This document shows positions 55,342 to 63,790 of a stretch of DNA of 64,000 bases, piece by piece. The notes beneath the pieces are model-generated. The model ran no database searches. It had not been told where the DNA came from and saw only the letters and a program-made list of their open reading frames with translations. Numbering within the stretch: position 1 is the stretch's first letter; each line of letters starts with the position of its first letter. The position numbers and the translations under genes were made by a program. The DNA comes from Arthrobacter alpinus. GTDB lineage: Bacteria > Actinomycetota > Actinomycetes > Actinomycetales > Micrococcaceae. The stretch spans positions 1,798,001-1,862,000 of the forward strand of contig NZ_CP012677.1 of assembly GCF_001294625.1 (NCBI RefSeq). The letters run 5' to 3'.

Positions 55342-56600
55342 ATGTTCATCCTGGAAGCAGTCGGCCATGCTCTAGCCATCGCGGGCTCGATGGCTTGGCA
55401 GATCCTCTGGCCACTCGTGCTCGGATTCACCCTGTCAGGCGTGATTCAAGCGATTGTCCGCAAGGAACGAATCGTTGCTCTCATGCACGATGACTCCCCC
55501 CGCTCCCTATCGATCGCAGCTGGACTTGGCGCTGCGTCCTCGTCGTGTTCCTACGCAGCTGTCGCCCTCGCGCGAGCCTTGATTCGCAAGGGGCAAACTT
55601 CACTGCCGCCATGGCATTCGAGATCGCCTCCACGAACCTGGTGCTCGAGCTCGGGCTTATACTGGCGTTCGTGATGGGCTGGCAGTTCACCCTGGCTGAG
55701 TTCGTCGGCGGCCCGTTTATCATCGTGTTTGTCGCTTTCGGATTCCGGATGTGGATGCGTGGCAAGATCGTCGATGCCGCTCGCAACCAAGCCGACAAGG
55801 GCTTGGCCGGCTCAATGGAGGGTCATGCAGCGATGGACATGTCCGTCGCTGCAGAAGGCAGCTTTTGGAAGAGGCTGTTCTGCCGGGAGGGCATCACGTC
55901 GGTGTCGCGGTACTTCGTCATGGATTGGGCGGCCGTTCTCCGGGACATCCTGCTCGGGTTGCTCATCGCAGGAGCGTTTGCAGCGTGGGTTCCCAAACCC
56001 TGGCTGCAAACGATCTTTTTCGTCAATGACCCAACTCTGGCGTTCATTCTCGGTCCCCTGATCGGACCGCTCATCGCGGTCGTCAGTTTTGTCTGCTCGG
56101 TTGGAAACGTGCCCCTGGCCGCAGTCCTGTGGAATGGAGGCATCAGCTTCGGCGGGGTCATCAGCTTCATTTTCGCTGACCTGATTATCATCCCGATCAT
56201 CCTTATCTACCGGAAGTACTACGGCACGAAGGCGGCACTGCGCATCACCGCGATATTCTATGCGGCGATGGTGCTCGCCGGTTACGTCGTCGAGCTGATC
56301 TTCACGCCCCTGCACCTAGTCCCCAGCAACCGAAACCTCTCGATCATCGACGCTGGCATCAGCTGGAACTACACCACCTGGCTCAACATCACTTTCATCC
56401 TCATCGGGTTGGCATTGCTCGGGGTGTTCTTCCGCAGCGACTCCGGCAACATGCTCAAAATGATGGGTGGCTCACCCGACCCTGGACACGATCACACCGG
56501 CAACGACCATTCCGGTGGCGACCACCCATTGGACAATCACCCGGGGAGCCAAGACCACACCGCCAGAAACCCCGACCAGCCGGACCACGATCAACAGTAG
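55342..56600 (+). pseudogene. Frameshifted permease (DUF318 / ArsP-like family)
   Basis: The gene starts at ATG 55342 after GAAGGAGG. The first frame reads MFILEAVGHALAIAGS to ALARALIRKG; then one base appears lost in the GGGG run at 55590-55593, and the rest (ANFTAAMAFEIASTNLVLEL onward) continues one frame over to 56600. The rejoined protein would be about 419 aa with eight or more membrane segments and the two repeated family blocks with Cys (SSSCSYAAVAL and CSVGNVPLAAVLWNGG). The tail is rich in His and Asp (GHDHTGNDHSGGDH), which suggests metal or metalloid handling. A sequencing error would also explain the break. Confidence 0.82.
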
Positions 56601-56889
56601 TGGGCACCCTGGCCAGTGGGCTGGAAGATGCCCGATCGTCTCCCGCCCCGCACCATCAATGCTGCAGCCCACACTCTCTGCCTACCACCAGGATGCACCG
56701 GTTCGACGTAGGACAACTCTGGACTCAGCAAACTCAGCAGTTGTGCAAACCGCCAGTCGAAACGGAGCGTTCGCAAGCGGTTCCCCTGTGGAACGCGACT
56801 GCAATAGCCACCACGACGGTGCTGACTTGGTTTCGATGCCCCAGGTGGCGACCGGTTTACTGGATACAGCCTATGGAAGACTGAGCGTC
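56601..56889. other. Intergenic stretch before the TPR gene, with one GGTTCCC motif
   Basis: No gene is seen. A copy of the dispersed motif (CGCAAGCGGTTCCCCT, core at 56779-56785) lies about 105 nt before the TPR gene start. It is nearly identical to the copy at 62451-62463. Confidence 0.5.
56779..56785 (+). repeat. Dispersed GGTTCCC motif, copy 1
   Basis: The context is CGCAAGCGGTTCCCCTGTGG. It marks the left edge of the run of single-gene units and precedes the TPR gene. Confidence 0.6.
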
Positions 56890-57402
56890 ATGACTTTAGA
56901 CGATGAACTTGACCGGATCTTTACCGCCAGAGACCGGAACAACATGCAGCCGACCATAGATGCAATGCTCCTTCTCTACGCATCCAATCCCGATAATGCA
57001 CGCGTGCTATACGAGGTGGGAGGAGCGTACGACACCAGCGGCCAGGAAGAAGTAGCGCGGGGATTCTATGAACGTGCTCTCGCTTCTGGGCTGGAAGGCG
57101 ACCTGCTCCGCCGTTGCTATGTCCAGTACGGTTCAACGTTGAGGAACGTGGGCGAATACAAGAAGTCACTCGACGTCTTCGCAACCGCTCGCAACACATT
57201 TCCAGAATCACCGGCTCTGGGTGCTTTTGAAGCAATTACCCTCCACGCCGCAGGCCAACCGGACGCGGCCGTTGCAGAATTGCTAGACCTGCTGGTGGAC
57301 TTCGTTCGCACACCAGACATCGACAGGTACAAACCAGCGATCAGCGGGAACGCAGCACATATCCGTTCACTGGAAAGAAACGGATCAGACGTCTCTGCCT
57401 AA
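56890..57402 (+). CDS. Tetratricopeptide repeat protein
   Basis: The 170-aa soluble protein begins MTLDDELDRIFTARDRNN and is made of helical pairs with TPR spacing: ARVLYEVGGAYDTSGQEEVA, then GFYERALASGLEGDLLRRCY, then TLRNVGEYKKSLDVFATARN and ALGAFEAITLHAAGQPDAA. Similar small proteins occur across Gram-positives as tetratrico peptide repeat (Tetratrico_5-like) domains. Function is unknown; TPR folds bind other proteins. GGAAG lies 10 nt before the ATG. A GGTTCCC motif follows the stop by 11 nt. Confidence 0.8.
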   Translation: MTLDDELDRIFTARDRNNMQPTIDAMLLLYASNPDNARVLYEVGGAYDTSGQEEVARGFYERALASGLEGDLLRRCYVQYGSTLRNVGEYKKSLDVFATARNTFPESPALGAFEAITLHAAGQPDAAVAELLDLLVDFVRTPDIDRYKPAISGNAAHIRSLERNGSDVSA

Positions 57403-57412
57403 TCCCGCAGAG

Positions 57413-57419
57413 GGTTCCC
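57413..57419 (+). repeat. Dispersed GGTTCCC motif, copy 2
   Basis: The context is CCCGCAGAGGGTTCCCGACT. It lies 11 nt after the stop of the TPR gene and before the GNAT gene that ends at 57472. Confidence 0.6.
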
Positions 57420-57471
57420 GACTGGGACGGTCCGTTCTATTCAAAACTCTAGGTGACCTCGGAGCTCGTGG

Positions 57472-58038
57472 TCAGTCGCGTAAGGCAGCGTAGACCGCAT
57501 CCGATATCCACTCGCCCTTTTGGTAACTGCAGTCTCGATGTACACCTTCGAGCTGCATACCGAGTCGTTCACAAATGGCTGCAGAGGCACTGTTCCGGAG
57601 ATCTAGCCGTGCCTCCAATCGACGGAACCCTAGCTCAGCGAATGCCATATTGAGAACCATCCGGGCTGCCTCGGTGGCGAACCCGGCGCCCTGCGCTTTT
57701 GGCGCGAGGGACCAGCCCAGTTCACCAACCCGCTGAGGGCCAGATTCAGCCGTCTCTGGCTTACCGCCAGCCCCCCATTTAAGGGAAATCTTGCCAATGA
57801 GACCGGCCATATCGCGACGTTCAACAGCGAAGCTCGCCCAATCGCCCTCCTGCTGGAAGGTCGAATCGATGTATATTTGCACCCGCCCAAGGCACTCCTG
57901 ATAACTGCGAGGTTCACCGAACAAGTACCTAGCCGTTTCAGGAAGCTGCTGATACGCGAAGTAATCATCAATGTCTCTCGTTTCAAACCGGCGAAGAACC
58001 AGCCGTTCTGAGACCAATGGATAGGGAACTTGCAACAT
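57472..58038 (-). CDS. GNAT family N-acetyltransferase (RimJ/RimL-like)
   Basis: The 188-aa protein has the acetyl-CoA fold of the RimJ/RimL group: SERLVLRRFETRDIDDYFAY at the start, the core GELGWSLAPKAQGAGFATEA (motif A with the Q/GxGxA-like loop), and the C-terminal NSASAAICERLGMQLEGVHR. It probably acetylates an amino group on a small molecule or protein; the substrate is unknown. TATAGC lies 8 nt before ATG 58038 and no ribosome site is seen, so the mRNA may be leaderless. Confidence 0.9.
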   Translation of the reverse strand: MLQVPYPLVSERLVLRRFETRDIDDYFAYQQLPETARYLFGEPRSYQECLGRVQIYIDSTFQQEGDWASFAVERRDMAGLIGKISLKWGAGGKPETAESGPQRVGELGWSLAPKAQGAGFATEAARMVLNMAFAELGFRRLEARLDLRNSASAAICERLGMQLEGVHRDCSYQKGEWISDAVYAALRD

Positions 58039-58322
58039 GGGCTAAGGCTATAGAACTCCGCCAATTCTGCAAAAAAGCCAGCGCACATCATCCTCCTGGA
58101 ACTCGGAGGTCTAGAGAGGCGGACCCCACCGTGCCGGGCAACAGGGACTTCTCAAAATCCAAATCCATCACACAAGGCGGAAACAAAAGACTAGGCAGGA
58201 CGACTGTCACAGACGACTCGCAACGGACTTCAAACCTGACCCCACTGCCTCACAGAGGGTTCCCGCTACGGGCGCGGCTCTGACACTTGTGCAGCCGGCT
58301 TCTGACCCTTCTATGCTTCGAG
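58039..58322. other. Intergenic stretch between GNAT gene and IS110 remnant
   Basis: No gene is seen. It holds the GNAT promoter at its left end and one GGTTCCC motif copy at 58258-58264. That copy has no gene before it on the plus strand, so a unit may have been lost or replaced by the IS110 insertion. Confidence 0.45.
58258..58264 (+). repeat. Dispersed GGTTCCC motif, copy 3
   Basis: The context is CACAGAGGGTTCCCGCTACGGG. It lies 59 nt before the right-hand end of the IS110 remnant's coding part. Confidence 0.6.
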
Positions 58323-59372
58323 TCAAGCCATAAGCGTTTGTAATTTCCTGAATAGTTCTCGGGCAATAGATCGCTTGAGGCACCGACGGATCTCTCTGAG
58401 GGTCTTACCTTCAGCGGTGCGCCTTTGAACGTATTCCTTCGTTGCGGCGTCGAACTGCATGCGCGTCCGGGCGATCGTGTGCAGTGCCTTGTTCAGTTGC
58501 CGATCGCCTTGGCGATTGAGGCGGTGCCGGATGGTGTTGCCCGAAGAGGCTGGGATGGGGTTGACTCCGGCGATGGCCGCGAAGGCTGCCTCGGAATGAA
58601 TCCTTCCGTGGTGGGAGTAGGCGACGAGCACGACGGCTGAACTGACCGGGCCCAGCCCCGGCAGGTCCATCAAGCCCGGCGCCATGTCCTGGACGATGTC
58701 AGATATGTGGGTCCTGTTGGTTTCCAGCTCGGTGGTAAAGGCAAGGACTGCTCTGGCCAACCGGCGTGCTTCCTCCCGCGCGACCTTGTCGGCCCTTATC
58801 GTCCCGGGACCGTGTCCGCCATGCAGCGATGGCACGGATTTGGGCATCTGTTAGTGCCTGGCGGCCATCAACACCCAGCGCGGTAGTGCGGATAATCGCT
58901 GTCAGTGCTAGCCGGTCAGCTGTGCGTTGGCATCCATGAGCCGTCGGGCATCCAGCAGGATCCGCAGGGCGTTCCTCTCACCGTCGGCGCGGGGCTCGAG
59001 CAGGGAAGCGACCTCGATGCCAAGGACGGACTGCGCTGCTGCCACTGCATCAATGGCATCGGACTTTCCCCGCCCCCTCCGGGAGGTCCTGCGTGGGGGC
59101 CGCACATCACAGACGCTCATCCCGGCCCCACGGAGCGCCCGTGTCAGGCCGGCACCGTAGGAGCTCGCACCCTCCACGGAAACCAGGAGCTGCCCTTCCC
59201 CGGCACGTCTGTTCATCCAGTCGGCGGTACGGGCGATACCTGGCGGGCTGGTCGGAAACGTTGCGGTGTCTTGGACTTGTCCGGTCGCCGAGGAAAGAAT
59301 GGCGTAGGTGTGGGTTTTGGCATGGGTGTCCACGCCTACGACATGGGTGAATTGGTTGGCCACGATGGTCAT
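58323..59372 (-). pseudogene. Frameshifted IS110-family transposase
   Basis: The N-terminal DEDD domain starts at ATG 59372 (MTIVANQFTHVVGVDTHAKT) and runs to RRLMDANAQLTG, where the frame hits a stop near 58905. Homology resumes one frame over (LTAIIRTTALGVDGRQALTD) and shifts again near 58795 into ADKVAREEARRLARAVL. The C-terminal Tnp_20 domain (LPGLGPVSSAVVLVAYSHHG, IAGVNPIPASSGNTIRHRLN) is intact to the stop at 58323. Two frameshifts make it inactive unless they are sequencing errors. IS110 elements lack clear terminal repeats, so the ends were not set. Confidence 0.88.
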
Positions 59373-59678
59373 CTCTGGCTCTCCCTTCGAGAGGGTATTG
59401 TTCATAACGCCGATCCGGGAAGAGTCACGCCGAGGCAGTTCTCTAACGAGTCACGGCCCCAACCTTTTGAAAGGGGAGGACAACCTTCTATGAAGCCATC
59501 GAAGTGGGCCAGAAAGGTGCAGCCCCGACCAGGCGGACAAGTCAGAAGTAGGACACTGCCGTGGCAGGTCAGAAAATGAGCGAGTCACACCTGGCCGGAG
59601 TAGCACCAGTCTGCCAGCCAGCCCCGGGCCAGCCAATATCCATTAGAGAAAATGACACCGGGCCAAGACAGCATGAAT

Positions 59679-60197
59679 TTAGTGCGTGTTGATCCAGTAG
59701 CGGCGCTTACCGTTACGGCTGTCTTCATAGAGTCCACTATTCTTTTCGATAGTGGCCCGGGAACCGGCATTGTCCTCATCGCAGGTGACGAGAACCCGGG
59801 AAATCCCCAGCTCGCGGGCAACAGGCAACGCGTCATTCAACGCCTTGGAGGCGTGACCGCGTCGGCGCGCGGATGGCCGCACACTATATCCAATGTGCCC
59901 GCCTTCATTCAGCCCGAAATCATTGAGTTCGTGGCGGATGGCAAGAGAACCAAGGACCACATCCCCCTCAACGATCCACAGATAGGTGCACTTCACATAA
60001 CCAGGCTTCCGTGGGCTTTCCGGTAGCGCAGCAGCAACAAGTTCGTCAACAAACCGGCCAAAGTCCAGCGGATCCCGGAGGTCTTCCAATGACCAATCCT
60101 CCCCTCCGCCACCATCCCTGTGGGCTCCACCAAATTCAACGGCAGCTTCTAGCCAGGAGGATTGAAAAAATACATTGGGGGTCAAGAGGGTAGCCAT
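59679..60197 (-). CDS. GNAT family N-acetyltransferase
   Basis: The protein (172 aa from ATG 60197) has the GNAT core: TYLWIVEGDVVLGSLAIRHE, then GHIGYSVRPSARRRGHASKA (acetyl-CoA loop RRRGHA), and ISRVLVTCDEDNAGSRATIE. It resembles acetyltransferases that modify small amines; the substrate is unknown. TAGGAT (60204-60209 complement) ends 6 nt before the ATG, so a leaderless start is likely and the TTG one codon earlier is not needed. It is divergent from the NUDIX gene. Confidence 0.9.
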   Translation of the reverse strand: MATLLTPNVFFQSSWLEAAVEFGGAHRDGGGGEDWSLEDLRDPLDFGRFVDELVAAALPESPRKPGYVKCTYLWIVEGDVVLGSLAIRHELNDFGLNEGGHIGYSVRPSARRRGHASKALNDALPVARELGISRVLVTCDEDNAGSRATIEKNSGLYEDSRNGKRRYWINTH

Positions 60198-60321
60198 CAA
60201 AAGATCCTAGCCTGCTACTTTGCTCTTTCTGACACCGCTCAGGAGCGTCCCGTTCGAGGGCCCGAAAGCCTTCGCCTTCCAGATGCCGTCCCTCTCGCTC
60301 GCCCACCGGTGGACTCGCCCG

Positions 60322-60333
60322 TAAAATCGACCC
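60322..60333 (+). promoter_or_regulatory. -10 box for leaderless NUDIX gene
   Basis: TAAAAT (60322-60327) ends 6 nt before ATG 60334. There is no ribosome site in between, so transcription probably starts at the initiation codon. Confidence 0.5.
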
Positions 60334-60735
60334 ATGGATGAATCCTTGGTGCATCAGGTTTCGTGCGGAATGCTTATCTGCGCGGGGCGGGTGCTTCTTG
60401 TACACCGGTCGTCGTCGAAGGCACGATATCCGAATGTTTGGGACTTCCCGGGAGGTCACCTTGAACGGGGCGAAAATAGTCGTCAAGCGCTTGTGCGGGA
60501 GCTTCGAGAAGAGTTGGGCGTAGAAATCACTCCGCCGACTGGGCACCCGCTGCTGACCCGCCGGGACGCTGAGATATTCCAAGAAATATGGAAGGTTGAA
60601 GCATGGGAAGGTGCGATCATCAATGCTGCACCCGATGAACACGACGCCATCGGATGGTTCAGGTTGGACGAGGCAATGTCCTTAGACCTAGCCGATGACG
60701 GCTACCCAGCACTCTTCAATCAGGTGCTGCCCTGA
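60334..60735 (+). CDS. NUDIX hydrolase
   Basis: The 133-aa protein has a complete Nudix box at 41-63 (GGHLERGENSRQALVRELRE followed by ELGV), matching Gx5Ex7REUxEExGU. It should cleave a nucleoside diphosphate linked to another group. The N-terminal strand region CGMLICAGRVLLVHRSSS and the aromatic NVWDFPGG are standard for MutT-like members. A GGTTCCC motif follows the stop by 15 nt. Confidence 0.92.
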   Translation: MDESLVHQVSCGMLICAGRVLLVHRSSSKARYPNVWDFPGGHLERGENSRQALVRELREELGVEITPPTGHPLLTRRDAEIFQEIWKVEAWEGAIINAAPDEHDAIGWFRLDEAMSLDLADDGYPALFNQVLP

Positions 60736-60750
60736 TTTCTGACCGGAACA

Positions 60751-60757
60751 GGTTCCC
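60751..60757 (+). repeat. Dispersed GGTTCCC motif, copy 4
   Basis: The context is CGGAACAGGTTCCCCTGGGG. GGAAC/GTTCC can also form a short hairpin here. It lies 15 nt after the NUDIX stop. Confidence 0.6.
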
Positions 60758-60889
60758 CTGGGGCACATTGTCAATACCACCGACGGCTGCGGACATGAAT
60801 TCTGTTAATCGCATGGTTCATGCGTGAACGATAGAATTTGCGGCCCCTACTTGGTAGCGTGACCGTAGCCATCGCTACTAGGGGGATAA

Positions 60890-61694
60890 TTGGGCAACTT
60901 CGAAACATCGGTTTTTGCGTCAGGATCGTGGAAGACCGAAGAAGGAACGGACTGGCGACTGCGAATTTCTGTTCACGATAGTGACTTTGCCACCTTGGAC
61001 TACAGGCCCGTTCCCGGCTCATCCGGTCGATTCTATTTAGGATTCCAACCCCGCGACTACTTTTGAGGACCCGGCAGCGAGTGCCCCTGTCGATCTGCAG
61101 GCAGAATAGTCCGGCTTTTCCCAATGGGCGTCAGCCGTCCTCGGTACCGATATCGCTGCAACAGAGTTGCTTGCCCTCATGGCACCAGAGGGCGTTGAAG
61201 ACCCCATAGACGTTGTTGTAGAGGACACTTTGATTCGACTGCTCAATCTACTCGGCATGCCTATGCCCACGTGGTTGGCACCCGAGGGTCCGTTCGTAGA
61301 GACAGCACTGGCTGCGCAGGAACCTGGACGGGACTGGGCGGAAATAGCTCGGGAAATAGCTGGCAGCCTCGAGGAAATGACTAGTCTCGAGTACTTACTG
61401 GTTATCTACGACATCGGGCTTAGTGAATACTCTGTCTACGGTCAGTTCGCCATCAACGAGGGCAACTTTCAATGCGAGGTCGTCTCCGAGCAGTTCGTGC
61501 CAGCCGACGTTTGGCCAATTAATGACGGCTGCCTTCGCCACAGCGGTTGGTCTGCGCCAGAAAATGGAAATCCCAACTGGTCTATGCGGCAAGACAAACC
61601 CGAGCAAGCTGCCGATTCTGTGCTGACCGCCATGCGATCCGGCCTCGGATGCACCGACCCACAATTGATCAGTCTTACCGTAGGCCGTTTCTAG
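60890..61694 (+). pseudogene. Decayed gene of unknown function
   Basis: Coding sequence starts at TTG 60890 after AGGGGG (MGNFETSVFASGSWKTEEGT) and reads well to GFQPRDYF. One extra T in TTTT at 61061-61064 then brings a TGA. In the corrected frame it continues EDPAASAPVDLQAE to an in-frame TAG at 61107-61109, and then reads on without break through SQWASAVLGTDIAATELLAL, EDPIDVVVEDTLIRLLNLLG and QFAINEGNFQCEVVSEQ to 61694. The rejoined protein would be about 267 aa, soluble and acidic. I do not recognise a family. A functional shorter product from TTG 61167 is possible. Confidence 0.65.
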
Positions 61695-61703
61695 TCCGTA
61701 GAA

Positions 61704-61710
61704 GGTTCCC
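61704..61710 (+). repeat. Dispersed GGTTCCC motif, copy 5
   Basis: The context is CCGTAGAAGGTTCCCACTACGG: CCGTAG/CTACGG arms form a 6-bp stem with the motif in the loop. It lies 10 nt after the stop of the decayed gene. Confidence 0.65.
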
Positions 61711-61766
61711 ACTACGGTCTGCGGGATTGCTCGGCGGCGATGACTCCGGCGGCTAGTGTGGGAATC

Positions 61767-62405
61767 ATGAGCGAGTACCGGCGACCCACAGCCTCCATGG
61801 AGGTTTACCATGATCAAGAGGGCCTTTCGATCGAATACGGCAGTCGCTGGGAAGGGGCGTCTCCGCCTGAAGATAGTTACTCCCGGGTCAGCAATCCGAC
61901 GCGCTTCGCACCTCTGCACACCGTCGCCAACGCATTGATCGAATGGTTGCACGAAACCTTCGACGTGGTTGTCGAGCCAGACCCGGGGGCGGCTGCTGAC
62001 CTTCTACTCCTGCCAAATGAAGTTGTCCAGGCCGTGAGGATAACACCACGAAACCCAGCATCGGCCCCGCTGACTTTCGTCCTGACGCCGTTCCCGGGCG
62101 TGTACCTTCATGCCGGCTCACTCCACGACTTTCACTTCCCCGTATGCGGCTGCGATGCCTGTGATGACAATGTCGCGAATCTGGTCCAAGAGCTCGAATG
62201 GACCGTTCGAACTGTCGTATCGGGGGGATATTCCGAGCGCTTAGATGCATGGCCGGCCCGCTGTGTCGAATACCGACTTGAAGAGCCGGGCGTCGGCATG
62301 AGCTCCGGGCGCCGCGGCACCGAGGAACTGCCCGCCGAACGGGTGAAGTTGGCACGAACTGTACTACCCGCTGATGGCCAGTGGCTCCCCTGGCAAGAGC
62401 TTTAG
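61767..62405 (+). CDS. DUF6226 family protein
   Basis: The protein (212 aa from ATG 61767) begins MSEYRRPTASMEVYHDQEG and contains RFAPLHTVANALIEWL and the Cys/His-rich HDFHFPVCGCDACDDNV. I recognise this as the DUF6226 family found in Arthrobacter and relatives; function is unknown. The CGCDACD segment with nearby His suggests a metal site. TAGTGT ends 7 nt before the ATG, so the transcript is probably leaderless. A GGTTCCC motif follows 51 nt after the stop. Confidence 0.8.
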   Translation: MSEYRRPTASMEVYHDQEGLSIEYGSRWEGASPPEDSYSRVSNPTRFAPLHTVANALIEWLHETFDVVVEPDPGAAADLLLLPNEVVQAVRITPRNPASAPLTFVLTPFPGVYLHAGSLHDFHFPVCGCDACDDNVANLVQELEWTVRTVVSGGYSERLDAWPARCVEYRLEEPGVGMSSGRRGTEELPAERVKLARTVLPADGQWLPWQEL

Positions 62406-62455
62406 CAGGTCAACAATGATGGCGACGGCAGAGCGCCGAAAGACGTCCCGCAAGA

Positions 62456-62462
62456 GGTTCCC
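62456..62462 (+). repeat. Dispersed GGTTCCC motif, copy 6
   Basis: The context is CGCAAGAGGTTCCCCTTTCGG, 14 of 16 bases identical to copy 1 around the core. CCGAAAG/CTTTCGG arms (62436-62442 with 62462-62468) place the motif in a hairpin loop. Confidence 0.65.
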
Positions 62463-62493
62463 CTTTCGGTATGCCGTTGCAGTTTGGTGCGCG

Positions 62494-62521
62494 TTGATTC
62501 GCCACTATGACCCCATACACT
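62494..62521 (+). promoter_or_regulatory. Promoter for leaderless methyltransferase gene
   Basis: TTGATT (62494-62499) and TACACT (62516-62521) are spaced 16 nt, and the -10 box ends 6 nt before ATG 62528. The whole promoter lies between motif copy 6 and the gene. Confidence 0.55.
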
Positions 62522-62527
62522 CGTTGC

Positions 62528-63127
62528 ATGACCGATATGCAAGTTTCCCAGTCGTATTCCGCCCGAGCGGCGGAGTACACCTCCATCCTTGGGTCAATCG
62601 ATGACATGCGTCCACTGGACAAGACCCGCATCGAGCGGTGGAGCGAACAAATTACCGGCAGCGCACTCGATGCCGGTTGTGGTCCTGGCCATTGGACGGA
62701 CCATCTTCACAAACGAGGAATCGAAATTTCAGGGATCGACCTCGTTCCTGAATTCATAGAGAGTGCCCGAAACCGCTTCCCTGAGGTCCCTTTTCGTGTG
62801 GCTTCACTGCGCGCTCTCGATGTAGCGGACAGCAGCCTAGGCGGAGTCCTGGCGTGGTATTCGCTGATTCATCTGGCGCCTGCAGAGTTACCTCAAATTC
62901 TCGCCGAGCTCGCGCGCGCCCTCAAATCAAACGGTCACCTGCTGATCGGTTTTTTCGACGGCGCATCCGCTGAGCCACTCAACCATGTGGTCACCACGGC
63001 TTATCACTGGTCGGTAGACGAGATGAGCCGCTTGCTGCATGACGCAGGGTTCGATGTGCTGGAGATTGAGACCCGCCAGGATCCGGGCAGTCGACCGCAC
63101 GCAGCAGTTTCCGCGATCGCCCGGTAG
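62528..63127 (+). CDS. Class I SAM-dependent methyltransferase
   Basis: The protein (199 aa) has the methyltransferase fold: motif I SALDAGCGPGHW at 46-56, the acidic residue after strand 2 in ISGIDLVPEF, and motif III-like LAWYSLIHLAP. It binds S-adenosylmethionine; the acceptor is unknown. Start is at ATG 62528 next to its promoter. A degenerate GTTCC(TTCTACGG) copy of the dispersed motif begins 2 nt after the stop. Confidence 0.9.
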   Translation: MTDMQVSQSYSARAAEYTSILGSIDDMRPLDKTRIERWSEQITGSALDAGCGPGHWTDHLHKRGIEISGIDLVPEFIESARNRFPEVPFRVASLRALDVADSSLGGVLAWYSLIHLAPAELPQILAELARALKSNGHLLIGFFDGASAEPLNHVVTTAYHWSVDEMSRLLHDAGFDVLEIETRQDPGSRPHAAVSAIAR

Positions 63128-63244
63128 CCGTTCCTTCTACGGGGCACCTTCCCCCCGTTACCCGTACAGAATAAACATTCCGTCCGGAACCTCAGTAGAT
63201 TCTCGCAACCGGTTTGCTGAGAATACACTCACGGACCACGGCGA

Positions 63245-63790
63245 CTAGGCGTGGAAAGGGCTGAGGTGCCAGTCCGAGAATCGATGGGTCAGGGTCATTG
63301 CTGATCCAGCCACTGCTTTGTCCTGGTCTACGGGGCCGCCTTGGATGGCTGTGGTGGTTCCGACGATAAAAACACCCCCGGCCTCTAGGAGTTTTCCCAC
63401 CTGGTTAATGGTTGTGTGCAGGTCATTCGCGAAAAGAAAGGCCGGATCGTTTCCAGACATGAGCACGACGTCGTAGCCCTGGGGAAGACCCTTCATTGCC
63501 AGTCGCTCTGGTGTGGCCTCGGTGGCGGCCATTTGGCGAAACCACGACGGTTCATAGAGGTCCCCGGCAACTTCAAGCACCTCAAGTGTGGGATCGACTC
63601 CGTAGGCCGCGTGGCCACGGGCCCGTAGTCCGTTGACAGCATTTCCAATGCCACGTCCAATATCGAGGACCTTGGCCCGACGCCTGAACATCATGTCAAT
63701 GAAACGCACGTCCACTTCCATGTATGTTCCGGCGTGTGCGTGGTGGCGCATTTTCGCTGCATACTTATCGTAGCCTCGACCCGGGCTCAT
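63245..63790 (-). CDS. Class I SAM-dependent methyltransferase-like protein
   Basis: The 181-aa protein has a methyltransferase fold. Motif I is VLDIGRGIGNAVNGLRARGH, with Arg where the family usually has Cys (DxGCG). YGVDPTLEVLEVA carries the acidic ribose-binding position and YDVVLMSGNDPAFL is the next strand. The start MSPGRGYDKYAAKMRHHAHA is not typical, and residues before motif I may bind the acceptor. It is convergent with the other methyltransferase and ends the run of small units. Substrate unknown. Confidence 0.78.
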   Translation of the reverse strand: MSPGRGYDKYAAKMRHHAHAGTYMEVDVRFIDMMFRRRAKVLDIGRGIGNAVNGLRARGHAAYGVDPTLEVLEVAGDLYEPSWFRQMAATEATPERLAMKGLPQGYDVVLMSGNDPAFLFANDLHTTINQVGKLLEAGGVFIVGTTTAIQGGPVDQDKAVAGSAMTLTHRFSDWHLSPFHA

